A DNA stretch of 64,000 nucleotides from Streptomyces viridiviolaceus (lineage in GTDB: Bacteria > Actinomycetota > Actinomycetes > Streptomycetales > Streptomycetaceae): NCBI RefSeq assembly GCF_014650995.1, contig NZ_BMWA01000009.1, positions 109,611 through 173,610 on the forward strand. The letters run 5' to 3'. Position 1 is the first letter of the stretch. Each line of letters begins with the position of its first letter. The notes beneath the pieces were generated by a model. It was not told the origin of the DNA. It searched no databases and saw nothing but the letters and a program-made list of their open reading frames with translations. The translations under genes and the position numbers were made by a program. Shown here in pieces: positions 15,645-22,760 of this stretch.

Positions 15645-15946
15645 CCGGTCAACGGTAGCGGGTGGGTACGACGGTGGGGTGGCGCGTACGCCGGTGCGCG
15701 GCGACGCGCGCGGGAAGCCGGCCGTCATCGCACCTCGCGGATACGCCGGCGGCCCGTCCGCGGGTCGTGGGCGACCTGACCGCGGGGCGGGCCCCGGGCC
15801 GGCCTGGAGAGCACCCGACGGGACTCCTCCGGCAGGCCGGCGAGCCGACCGAGTCGCGGGTCGGGGGCGGGCCGACGTCCGTGCACCGCGACATTCGGTA
15901 CCGTCGTCCGACGGGGTATCACAACAGACCCGCCCCGGAGGGGTTC
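15645..15946. other. Intergenic region with a degenerate gene fragment
   Basis: This 302-base gap between divergent genes contains no intact gene. It carries a decayed copy of part of the neighbouring 844-aa gene (15762-15883, listed separately). The ribosome-binding site GGAGGGG at 15937-15943 belongs to the next gene. Confidence 0.6.
15762..15883 (-). pseudogene. Decayed partial duplicate of the 844-aa helicase-associated gene
   Basis: This segment aligns with 14974-15150 inside the neighbouring gene. The first 83 bases match with few differences (both contain GACGGGACTCCTCCGGCAGG), then about 55 bases are missing, then the match resumes to GCCGACGTC. In translation LAGLPEESRRVLSR...GQVAHDP corresponds to LADLPEESRQVLSR...GQVTHDP of the intact protein. 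The copy has no start codon or frame integrity, so it is a relic of a local duplication 0.8 kb upstream of its source. Confidence 0.8.
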
Positions 15947-16963
15947 GTGGGGATCGAGAGCGACCAGGTCGTCTACGAGTATCTGAGCCGCGTCGGCGAC
16001 GTGGCCCAGCAACGGCAGCTGCCGTCGGCCACCCGGATGAGGCTGGTCGCCGACCTGCGCAACGAGATCGACCGGCGCCGGGCCAAGGCCGCCGTCGACT
16101 CTCCCGCCGCCGTCCGCCGCATCCTGGACCGGCTCGGCAGCCCCGACGACATCGTGGACGCCGCCGGGACGACGGGCGCGGCGGGCGGCACGCCGCAGCC
16201 GCCGCCCTCCGCGGTACCCGAACAGCGGGAACCGGACGGCGGGGCGAAGCGCAAGGGCCTGCGCCGCGCCGTACCGCGCCCGCGCCCCGCCGCACCCCCG
16301 CCCGCGCCGGCGGCCCCCTCCGAAGCGGCCTCGCCACCGCACCTGGCGGCCGCGCACGAGCTGGGGGACGCCGTCACGCAGCCGGACTGGTGGCGGGTGG
16401 AGAGCGGCCCCTTCGGGGGCGGCGGCGACAGCGTGCCGGGCTTCGTGGGCGGCGTGGAGATCCCGGAACTGCTCAAGCCCCCGCCGCCGAAGGGGAACGA
16501 CGCCGAGGACGCAAAGACCGCGAAGGGCAAGAGGGCGGCCGCCGAGGGGACGGATCCGGTCACCGAGGAGGCCGGGGGTGCCGGGGCGGCGCGTCGCCGC
16601 CTGCCGCGCCTGTGGCCCGAGGGCGGCTGGAACAACCCGCTGCTGCTGATCGCCGCCGTGCTGCTGATCGCCGGTGCCGTTCTCGGCAGCCTCGTCCCGC
16701 TGGGCCTCGGCTGGCTGATCGCCTACCTCTCCCGCCGCCTGACCCCCGCCCAGGCGAAGTGGGCCGTCCTGGGGCTGCCCGGCACGGTCGCCGCGGCCGG
16801 TGTCGTCTGGCTGTGGGGCCGCACGGAGGGCCGCTGGGGCGACCCCGTCGCAGAGGGCCGGATGAACGACGCCGTCGCCGACACCTGGCCCTGGGTGCTG
16901 CGCGGCGCGGCCGTCGCCACGGCCCTGTACCTGCTGTGGCGCTCCCGCCGCCCCCGCGGCTGA
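15947..16963 (+). CDS. HAAS-domain-like membrane protein
   Basis: A 338-aa protein starting at GTG 15947 behind GGAGGGG. Residues 5-70 (VYEYLSRVGDVAQQRQLP, RLVADLRNEIDRRRAK, ILDRLGSPDDIVDAAG) resemble the HAAS fold usually found in membrane-linked signalling proteins, often next to PadR regulators; no PadR gene is visible here. A long Pro/Ala/Gly-rich, charged cytoplasmic linker follows (about 75-225), then three membrane segments (LLLIAAVLLIAGAVLGSLV, WAVLGLPGTVAAAGVVWLW, WVLRGAAVATALYLLW). Function unknown. It is convergent with the siderophore operon. Confidence 0.78.
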   Translation: MGIESDQVVYEYLSRVGDVAQQRQLPSATRMRLVADLRNEIDRRRAKAAVDSPAAVRRILDRLGSPDDIVDAAGTTGAAGGTPQPPPSAVPEQREPDGGAKRKGLRRAVPRPRPAAPPPAPAAPSEAASPPHLAAAHELGDAVTQPDWWRVESGPFGGGGDSVPGFVGGVEIPELLKPPPPKGNDAEDAKTAKGKRAAAEGTDPVTEEAGGAGAARRRLPRLWPEGGWNNPLLLIAAVLLIAGAVLGSLVPLGLGWLIAYLSRRLTPAQAKWAVLGLPGTVAAAGVVWLWGRTEGRWGDPVAEGRMNDAVADTWPWVLRGAAVATALYLLWRSRRPRG

Positions 16964-16991
16964 CGCCGGAGGGCGGGCGGGAGGCGTCGGA

Positions 16992-17996
16992 TCACTTGGC
17001 CAGCTTGGCTTCCAGCTCGTCCAGGATCTGGTCGGCGGCGGTGTAGCCGATGCCCATGAACCACAGGTCGTCGTTGACGTGGAAGGCCCGGCCCGCCTTG
17101 ACGGCCTTCATGTTCTTCCACAGGGAGCCGTCCAGGGTCTTGGACTCCCCGGACTTCGACGAGTCGCCGAAGGACGTGTAGAAGACCACGTCCGCGTCCG
17201 CCTTGTCGATCTGCTCGGGGCTGACCTCGTAGGCGAAGCCGTCCTCGGCCTTGTCGACGACGGCGGGGCGTCCGAGCCCGGCGTCCTCGAGCACCGTGCC
17301 GATGTAGTTCTTGCGGCCGTAGAGCCGGATGTCGCCGCCCTCGACGAAGCGGGTCGCGCTGACGGTGGTCTGCGCGGCCTTCTCCTCGCCGCCGAGCGCC
17401 TCGGTGACCTCCGCCGCGTGCTTCTCGTACTCGGTGACGACCTTCTTGGCCTCCTCCTGCTTGCCGAGCGCCTCGGCGTGCAGCAGGAAGTTCTCCTTCC
17501 AGGGGTAACCGACGCCCTCGGCGAAGACGGTGGGGGCGATCTTCGACAGCTCGTCGTAGCGGTCGGCGTCCCGGACCTTGCTGCTGAGGATCAGGTCCGG
17601 CTTGAGCGCGGCGATCTTCTCCAGGCTGGGAGCGGCGATGTTGCCGACCTTCTCGATGCCCTGGATCCGGTCCTCGGGCAGGTAGCTGAGGAAGCCGTCG
17701 GCGACTCCGGCGTGGGTGGCGCCGACCGGCTTGACGCCGAGCGTGATGGCGGAGTCCAGCTCTGCGGTGTCGAGGACGACGACCCGCTTCGGCTCGTTCG
17801 GCACCTTCACGTCACCCATGACGGTCTTCACGACGTGCGTGCCGCCGTCGGCGGCGCCCTTGTCCGCCCCGGAGCCGGCTGCGGAGTCCGATCCGGAGCC
17901 GCATGCGGCCAGGGCGAGGGAGCCGACGAGGGCGGCGGAGGTCGCGAGCGCCGCGCGGCGCCGGCGCGGCGCGGCGGCGGAGGTCATCGGGGTCAT
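16992..17996 (-). CDS. Iron-siderophore ABC transporter, substrate-binding lipoprotein
   Basis: A 334-aa FecB/FepB-type protein. The signal peptide ends in the lipobox LALAAC, so the mature protein is lipid-anchored outside the membrane. A Ser/Gly/Asp-rich linker precedes the periplasmic-binding fold: PNEPKRVVVLDTAELDSAITLG, then KPDLILSSKVRDADRYDEL, and FMGIGYTAADQILDELEAKL at the end. GGAAAGGAA before the ATG at 17996 fixes the start. It is the last gene of the siderophore operon, 70 bases after the ATPase. Iron repression through the upstream iron box is likely. The siderophore is not identifiable. Confidence 0.92.
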   Translation of the reverse strand: MTPMTSAAAPRRRRAALATSAALVGSLALAACGSGSDSAAGSGADKGAADGGTHVVKTVMGDVKVPNEPKRVVVLDTAELDSAITLGVKPVGATHAGVADGFLSYLPEDRIQGIEKVGNIAAPSLEKIAALKPDLILSSKVRDADRYDELSKIAPTVFAEGVGYPWKENFLLHAEALGKQEEAKKVVTEYEKHAAEVTEALGGEEKAAQTTVSATRFVEGGDIRLYGRKNYIGTVLEDAGLGRPAVVDKAEDGFAYEVSPEQIDKADADVVFYTSFGDSSKSGESKTLDGSLWKNMKAVKAGRAFHVNDDLWFMGIGYTAADQILDELEAKLAK

Positions 17997-18066
17997 GAGG
18001 GTTCCTTTCCGGGTGTACGGCCGGTGGGCCGCCGTGGTGCCGTACGGCAACCGGGGATACGACGGC

Positions 18067-18912
18067 TCACGTCGTCCGCACGGGGGACGAGACGGAGTCC
18101 GTGGGGGGTGTCTTCGGGGGCGGCGAGGGCTGCCAGGGGCGTCCCGGCACGATCAGCGGGCCGCCGGTCACCGGGTCCGGTACGACCACGCAGTCCAGGC
18201 CGAACACCTCGCGCACCAGCTCCGCGGTGACGACCTCGGACGGCGGGCCCTCGGCGACGACCCGGCCCGCCTTCATGGCGACCAGGTGACCGGCGTAGCG
18301 CGCGGCCTGGTTCAGGTCGTGCAGGACGACCGCGACCGTGCGGCCCTTGTCGTGGTTCAGCTGCCGGACCAGGTCCAGCACCTCCACCTGGTGGGCGATG
18401 TCCAGGTACGTCGTCGGCTCGTCCAGCAGCAGCAGTTCCGTCTCCTGCGCCAGCGCCATGGCGATCCACACGCGCTGGCGCTGCCCGCCCGACAGCTCGT
18501 CCACGGGCCGGTCGGCGAGCGCCGCCACGTCCGTGCGCTCCATCGCGTCGGCCACCGCGCGCTCGTCGGCCTCCGACCACTGCCGCCACCAGCGCTGGTG
18601 CGGCTGGCGCCCACGCGCCACCAGGTCGCCGACCGTGATCGCCTCGGGGGCGACCGGTGTCTGCGGCAGCAGCCCGATCTGCTGGGCGATCCGCCGGGTG
18701 GGCAGTTCGGCGAGTGCCTGCCCGTCCAGCAGCACGGCCCCGCCCTTCGGCTTCAGCAGCCGGCCGAGGGCCCGCAGGGTCGTCGACTTGCCGCACGCGT
18801 TCGGTCCGACGATCACGGTGACCTCCCCGTCGGGGATGTCGAGGTCGAGGGAGTCGACGACGGTGCGGTCCTCGTAGGCGAGCGTCAGTCCGCGGGTGCT
18901 GAGCCTGGTCAT
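18067..18912 (-). CDS. Iron-siderophore ABC transporter ATPase (FecE/FepC type)
   Basis: A 281-aa cytoplasmic ATPase. Walker A is VGPNACGKSTTLRALGR, the ABC signature DELSGGQRQRVWIAMALAQ, Walker B LLLLDEPTTYLDIAHQVEVL, and the switch histidine is in VVLHDLNQAARY. GLLPQTPVAP is the Q-loop. It powers the permease pair encoded upstream. Its ATG overlaps the stop codon of the 75-codon ORF (ATGA), so its translation is coupled to that ORF rather than directly to the permease. The C-terminal 20 residues are a Pro/Ser/Thr-rich tail. Confidence 0.93.
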   Translation of the reverse strand: MTRLSTRGLTLAYEDRTVVDSLDLDIPDGEVTVIVGPNACGKSTTLRALGRLLKPKGGAVLLDGQALAELPTRRIAQQIGLLPQTPVAPEAITVGDLVARGRQPHQRWWRQWSEADERAVADAMERTDVAALADRPVDELSGGQRQRVWIAMALAQETELLLLDEPTTYLDIAHQVEVLDLVRQLNHDKGRTVAVVLHDLNQAARYAGHLVAMKAGRVVAEGPPSEVVTAELVREVFGLDCVVVPDPVTGGPLIVPGRPWQPSPPPKTPPTDSVSSPVRTT

Positions 18913-19147
18913 CGGGTGCCTCCGGCGTACCGGTGGCCGCGGGGCCTGGTCATCGGGTCCCTCCGGTCGGCTGGGGACGCTGGGTGCGGGCGCGGGGCGT
19001 TCGGGGCTGGGCGCGAGGGACCGGCCGGGCCGGCGGGTACTTCCGGCCGGCTGTCGGGGGCGGGGGCGTACGCCGGGTGGTGCCGGGCGGGGCGGGGCCG
19101 CCGGGTTCGGCTGTCGCGGGCGCTCGGCCGGGTCATCGGGTGCCTCC
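18904..19147. repeat. Three copies of a gene-junction sequence
   Basis: CCTGGTCATCGGGTGCCTCC near 18904-18923, a one-base variant near 18946-18965 and a third near 19128-19147 (CCGGGTCATCGGGTGCCTCC). On the minus strand each is a ribosome-binding site plus overlapping stop/start. The spacing is uneven (42 and 182 bases). Confidence 0.75.
18909..19136 (-). CDS. 75-codon Pro/Arg-rich ORF between permease and ATPase, built from a repeated junction
   Basis: This ORF begins at an ATG overlapping the stop of the permease (ATGA at 19133-19136) and ends overlapping the ATG of the ATPase (ATGA at 18909-18912), with GGAGG before each. The protein is low-complexity, rich in Pro, Arg and Ala, and looks disordered. 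The junction GGAGGCACCCGATGACC occurs at both ends and, as GGAGGGACCCGATGACC, once inside (start ATG at 18953). It therefore looks like repeated duplication of an ancestral permease/ATPase overlap with filler sequence. It may serve only to carry ribosomes across the gap. Confidence 0.5.
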   Translation of the reverse strand: MTRPSARDSRTRRPRPARHHPAYAPAPDSRPEVPAGPAGPSRPAPNAPRPHPASPADRRDPMTRPRGHRYAGGTR

Positions 19148-20194
19148 GTTGCGGCTGCGGACGATCAGCCAGATCAGGTACGGCGCCCCCACGGCCGCCG
19201 TCAGCACGCCCACCGGGAGTTCCGTGGGCGCGAACAGGCGGCGGGCCAGCAGGTCGCCGAGGACGACGATCACGGCGCCGAGCAGGGCCGAGCAGACGAG
19301 CGGGATCTGCGCGGTACGGGTGAGGCGGCGGGCGATCTGCGGGGCGAGCAGCGCCACGAAGTCGACGGGGCCCGCGGCGCCCGTGGCCAGGGACGCCAGC
19401 ACGATCCCGAGCAGCGCCAGCCCGAACCGCACCCGGCCCAGCCGCACCCCGAGCGCGGTCGCCGTGTCGTCGTCGAGCCCGACCGTGCGCTGGGCCCGCG
19501 CCGCCCACGCCACCGCCGGCAGCAGCAGCACCAGCGCCCAGCCGAGCGGCTCGGACACCTCCCAGCCGCGGCCGTTGAGCGACCCGGCCATCCACACCTG
19601 GGCCTGCTGGGCGACGACGTACTCGCCCTTCGTCATGAACAGCGTGGTGACCGACCGCAGCGCGATCGCGAAGCCGATGCCGATCACCACGAACCGGGCC
19701 GCGTGCAGCCCGCCGCGCCAGGCCGCCAGGTACACGAGCAGCGCGGCGAGCAGGCCGCCCGCGACCGACAGGTACGGCAGCACCGTGTACGAGGTGACGC
19801 CGAAGGTCAGCGCACCGACCGTGACCGCGCTCGCGCCCTGGCTGATGCCGATGACGTCCGGGCTGGCCAGCGGGTTGCGCGCGACCGTCTGGATCAGTGC
19901 GCCCGCCACCCCGAAGGCGGCCCCGACCAGCAGGGCGACCACCAGCCGCGGTGCCCGCAGCGTGCCGACGACCAGCTCGTCCGGCGACGGCCGTCCGAGG
20001 ACCACGTCCAGGGCGGAGGCGGGGGAGACGAAGGACTCGCCCACGCACAGGTACGCCAGTGACACCGCGGCCAGCGCCAGCGTGAGCGTCCCCGCGGCGA
20101 CGAGGGAGCGGCGGTGCAGCAGAAAGGCGGCCGGGCCCGGCCGCAGCACGGCGTACCCGGTGGGTCGCAGGGGGCGTATCGACGCGGAGGTCAT
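19133..20194 (-). CDS. Iron-siderophore ABC transporter permease (FecD/FepG type), second subunit
   Basis: A 353-aa FecCD-family permease with about ten membrane segments. Family landmarks are LRAPRLVVALLVGAAFGVAG, IQTVARNPLASPDVIGISQG (the conserved NPLASPDVIG cytoplasmic stretch), GYVVAQQ-like middle region and GPVDFVALLAPQIARRL near the end, which contacts the ATPase. An N-terminal 30-residue cytoplasmic tail is longer than usual. Its ATG overlaps the stop codon of the first permease (ATGA), so the two subunits are translated together. Confidence 0.93.
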   Translation of the reverse strand: MTSASIRPLRPTGYAVLRPGPAAFLLHRRSLVAAGTLTLALAAVSLAYLCVGESFVSPASALDVVLGRPSPDELVVGTLRAPRLVVALLVGAAFGVAGALIQTVARNPLASPDVIGISQGASAVTVGALTFGVTSYTVLPYLSVAGGLLAALLVYLAAWRGGLHAARFVVIGIGFAIALRSVTTLFMTKGEYVVAQQAQVWMAGSLNGRGWEVSEPLGWALVLLLPAVAWAARAQRTVGLDDDTATALGVRLGRVRFGLALLGIVLASLATGAAGPVDFVALLAPQIARRLTRTAQIPLVCSALLGAVIVVLGDLLARRLFAPTELPVGVLTAAVGAPYLIWLIVRSRNGGTR

Positions 20195-21183
20195 GCCGGC
20201 ACCGCCTTCCGGCGCACCAGCAGCACCAGGAACGGCACCCCGATCAGCGCGGTCGTCACGCCCGCCGGCACTTCGCCGGGCGGGAAGACGATCCGGCCGA
20301 CCACGTCGGAGACCAGGAGCATCACCGGACCGATCAGCGCGGCCAGCGGCAGCACCCAGCGGTGGTCGCCTCCGACGACCGCGCGGGTGATGTGCGGCAC
20401 GGCGAGTCCGACGAACGCGATCGGCCCGGCGGCGGCCACGCCGACACCGGTGAGCACGGTGGCGCCGAGCCCGCCGACGATCCGGACCACCGCGACCCGC
20501 TGCCCCAGCCCGCGGGCCACGTCGTCGCCGAGGGCGAGCGCGTCCAGACCGCGCGCCACCGACAGCACCAGGACCGCGCCCACCAGCAGGAACGGCCACA
20601 CCTGGCCGACTATCTGCGCGTCCCGTCCGGAGAGCGAGCCGACCTGCCAGAAACGGAACTCGTCGAGCGCCGCGGCCTTCGTGGTCAGGACGGCGGTGAC
20701 GACCGCCACCAGCAGGGCGTTGATCGCGGCGCCCGCCAGCGCCAGCTTCACGGGCGTCGCCCCGCCCCGCCCGCCGGCGGCGACGGCGTAGACCGCGACG
20801 GAGGCGAGCGCGGCCCCGGCGAACGCGAACCAGACGTAGCCGGCGAGCGTGTGCACCCCCGCGAAGGCGATGGCGAGCACGACTCCGACCGAGGCCCCCT
20901 GGCTGACACCGAGGATGCCGGGATCGGCGACCGGGTTGCGGGTGATGCCCTGCAGAACCGTTCCGGCGAGGGCGAGTCCCGCACCGACCAGCACCCCGAC
21001 CAGGGTCCGCGGCAGCCGCATCTCGCGCACCACCTCGGCGGCCTCGCCGTGCCCGCCGTGCAGCAGGGCGTCGAACACCGCCGACGGCGCGATCGGACGG
21101 GCACCGACGGCCAGGCTGAGCAGCATCGCGAGCGCCAGGGCCAGGACGGCCGCGGGGATCGCGACGGCACGTCTGGCTCGCAT
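20191..21183 (-). CDS. Iron-siderophore ABC transporter permease (FecC/FepD type), first subunit
   Basis: A 330-aa FecCD-family permease with about ten membrane segments. It carries MRLPRTLVGVLVGAGLALAG, GITRNPVADPGILGVSQG and GPIAFVGLAVPHITRAVVG, the usual family motifs. It is the first gene of the operon and lies 37 bases downstream of a candidate iron box, so it should be expressed under iron starvation. It would form the membrane channel with the second permease for a ferric siderophore delivered by the lipoprotein at the operon's end. Confidence 0.93.
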   Translation of the reverse strand: MRARRAVAIPAAVLALALAMLLSLAVGARPIAPSAVFDALLHGGHGEAAEVVREMRLPRTLVGVLVGAGLALAGTVLQGITRNPVADPGILGVSQGASVGVVLAIAFAGVHTLAGYVWFAFAGAALASVAVYAVAAGGRGGATPVKLALAGAAINALLVAVVTAVLTTKAAALDEFRFWQVGSLSGRDAQIVGQVWPFLLVGAVLVLSVARGLDALALGDDVARGLGQRVAVVRIVGGLGATVLTGVGVAAAGPIAFVGLAVPHITRAVVGGDHRWVLPLAALIGPVMLLVSDVVGRIVFPPGEVPAGVTTALIGVPFLVLLVRRKAVPA

Positions 21184-21219
21184 GGACGGGCTCTCCTTCG
21201 ACGGGAACGACGGTAAAGG

Positions 21220-21238
21220 GTAGGTAAGGCTTGGCTGA
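21220..21238. promoter_or_regulatory. Candidate iron box (DmdR1/IdeR operator)
   Basis: GTAGGTAAGGCTTGGCTGA matches 13 of 19 positions of the actinobacterial iron-box consensus TTAGGTTAGGCTAACCTAA, with the TAGGTxAGGCT half intact. It lies 37-55 bases before the first permease gene, where a DtxR-family repressor would block transcription when iron is plentiful. Confidence 0.7.
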
Positions 21239-21323
21239 GTTTAGGCCAAGACCGTACGCAGGTTGTGCCCCGCCCATGCACAGCCCGTGCACGGGTGCCG
21301 TGAGGGACGTCCCGGCACCCCGG

Positions 21324-21329
21324 CACAAT
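21324..21329 (+). promoter_or_regulatory. -10 element CACAAT of a leaderless gene
   Basis: CACAAT lies seven bases before the ATG at 21337, identical in sequence and placement to the one at 4117. It argues for the 21337 start rather than an in-frame ATG at 21328, which overlaps the box. Confidence 0.5.
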
Positions 21330-21336
21330 GGGCGGC

Positions 21337-21981
21337 ATGGCCACAACGACCCGCCCCGCACCGACCGTCGGCTTCGATCTCGACATGACCCTGATCGACT
21401 CGCGCCCCGGCATCCGCGCCTGCTACCTGGCGCTGACCGAGAGGACGGGGACGTACGTCGACGCCGACCTGGCCGTCACGCGGCTCGGGCCTCCACTGGA
21501 GCAGGAGCTGGCGAACTGGTTCCCGGCGGACGAGATCGCGGCCACCGCCGAGCTGTACCGCGCGATGTACCCGACCTACGCCGTCGCCGCCACGCCCGCG
21601 CTGCCCGGCGCCCGGGAGGCGATCGCGGCCGTGCGCGAGGCCGGCGGGCGGGCGATCGTCGTCACCGCCAAGTACGAGCCGAACGCCAAACTGCACCTGG
21701 AGCACCTCGGTATGGAACCGGACGCGGTCATAGGTGATCTGTGGGCGGAGCGGAAGGCGGTCGCGCTGCGCGAGCACGGCGCGGACGTGTACGTCGGCGA
21801 CCACCTGGGCGACGTGCGCGGCGCCCGTACGGCGGGCGCCCGCTCCGTGGCCGTCGCCAGCGGTCCGTGCAGCGAGGAGGAACTGCGCGCGGCCGGTGCC
21901 GACGTGGTCCTCAGCGACCTGACGGAATTCCCCGAATGGCTCGCGGCCTACCGGGAGGGACTGGACGCCGCCCGAGCCTGA
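21337..21981 (+). CDS. HAD-superfamily hydrolase, phosphoglycolate phosphatase-like
   Basis: A 214-aa haloacid dehalogenase phosphatase. Motif I is GFDLDMTLIDS with nucleophile Asp14 and acid/base Asp16, motif II is IVVTAKY, motif III the Lys in the WAERKAVAL region, and motif IV VYVGDHLGDVRGA. A helical cap lies between motifs I and II. It should remove phosphate from a small cytoplasmic substrate; the exact one is unknown. Expression appears leaderless. Its last 34 bases overlap the convergent small membrane gene. Confidence 0.87.
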   Translation: MATTTRPAPTVGFDLDMTLIDSRPGIRACYLALTERTGTYVDADLAVTRLGPPLEQELANWFPADEIAATAELYRAMYPTYAVAATPALPGAREAIAAVREAGGRAIVVTAKYEPNAKLHLEHLGMEPDAVIGDLWAERKAVALREHGADVYVGDHLGDVRGARTAGARSVAVASGPCSEEELRAAGADVVLSDLTEFPEWLAAYREGLDAARA

Positions 21982-22208
21982 CGCCGCCCCGCCGCGATCG
22001 ACCGGAGCACACCCGCGCCGGCGATGAGGAACCCGACTCCCATGAGCATGCTCAATCCGAACATGTATGTGGGAAAGGGCGTCGTTCCCAGAAACAGCGG
22101 GGCCACCGTGACCAGTGTGGCCACGGTACCGATGAAGAAGACGATCGCACCGGCGCGGATCAGCCGATCACCGGGCGCGGCGGAATTCGTTTGGGTTTTG
22201 TCACGCAC
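21948..22208 (-). CDS. Small two-helix membrane protein
   Basis: An 86-aa protein with two hydrophobic segments (LIRAGAIVFFIGTVATLVTVA and MFGLSMLMGVGFLIAGAGVL, cut here at 20 residues each) and a basic C-terminal tail. No motif points to a function. I start at GTG 22208; an in-frame start at 22241 is possible. It is divergent from the cold-shock gene and overlaps the 3' end of the HAD gene by 34 bases. Confidence 0.7.
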   Translation of the reverse strand: MRDKTQTNSAAPGDRLIRAGAIVFFIGTVATLVTVAPLFLGTTPFPTYMFGLSMLMGVGFLIAGAGVLRSIAAGRRQARAASSPSR

Positions 22209-22253
22209 CCGACCAGGGTAGTTCCCAGCGCGAGAGAACAACCGGGCGACGTC

Positions 22254-22281
22254 TTGTCACCGGCCTGAAGACCATTAGCCT
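22254..22281 (+). promoter_or_regulatory. Putative promoter of the cold-shock gene
   Basis: TTGTCA (22254-22259) and TAGCCT (22276-22281) are spaced by 16 bases. A start about seven bases downstream would give a leader of roughly 83 bases that opens with the hairpin at 22289-22308. Confidence 0.5.
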
Positions 22282-22288
22282 TGGTACC

Positions 22289-22308
22289 GGCGGGTCCGAC
22301 GACCCGCC
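22289..22308 (+). promoter_or_regulatory. Perfect hairpin at the predicted 5' end of the cold-shock mRNA
   Basis: GGCGGGTCCGACGACCCGCC folds into an 8-bp perfect stem with a CGAC loop. From the predicted promoter it would be the first structure of the transcript, where such hairpins can stabilise mRNA. The rest of the leader (22309-22370) is comparatively A-rich. Confidence 0.55.
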
Positions 22309-22370
22309 CAAGTGCTATCAAGAGCCGTTTCAGAAGCAGTTTTCCGACGAGTACGAGGACGAGGACAGAC

Positions 22371-22754
22371 GTGCCTACCGGCAAGGTCAAGTGGTTCAAC
22401 AGCGAGAAGGGCTTCGGCTTTCTCTCCCGCGACGACGGCGGTGACGTCTTCGTCCATTCCTCGGTCCTCCCCGCCGGAGTCGAGACCCTGAAGCCCGGCC
22501 AGCGCGTGGAGTTCGGCGTGGTCGCCGGCCAGCGCGGCGACCAGGCCCTGTCCCTGACCCTGCTGGAACCGGCGCCGTCCGTCGCCGCCGCCCAGCGCAA
22601 GAAGCCGGACGAACTGGCCTCCATCGTCCAGGACCTGACGACGCTCCTGGAGAACATCACCCCGATGCTGGAGAAGGGCCGCTACCCCGACAAGACCTCC
22701 GGCAAGAAGATCGCCGGGCTGCTCCGCGCGGTCGCGGACCAGCTCGACGTCTAG
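22371..22754 (+). CDS. Cold-shock domain protein with C-terminal extension
   Basis: A 127-aa nucleic-acid-binding protein. Residues 1-65 are a cold-shock domain with both RNA-binding motifs (KGFGFLSRDDGG and VFVHSS). The C-terminal 60 residues are an extra helical part (LASIVQDLTTLLENITPML, then GKKIAGLLRAVADQLDV) not present in 67-aa cold-shock proteins. It likely acts as an RNA chaperone. It starts at GTG 22371 after a long structured leader, which suggests post-transcriptional control. The gene order matches S. coelicolor, where such a gene adjoins mqnD. Confidence 0.93.
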   Translation: MPTGKVKWFNSEKGFGFLSRDDGGDVFVHSSVLPAGVETLKPGQRVEFGVVAGQRGDQALSLTLLEPAPSVAAAQRKKPDELASIVQDLTTLLENITPMLEKGRYPDKTSGKKIAGLLRAVADQLDV

Positions 22755-22760
22755 GACCCG

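Noticed and set aside
13029..15779. A 916-codon plus-strand ORF opposite the 844-aa gene
   Set aside because: It is the antisense of a well-supported gene, rich in Gly, Arg and Gln, with no domain or start signal. Long open antisense frames are normal at this GC content.
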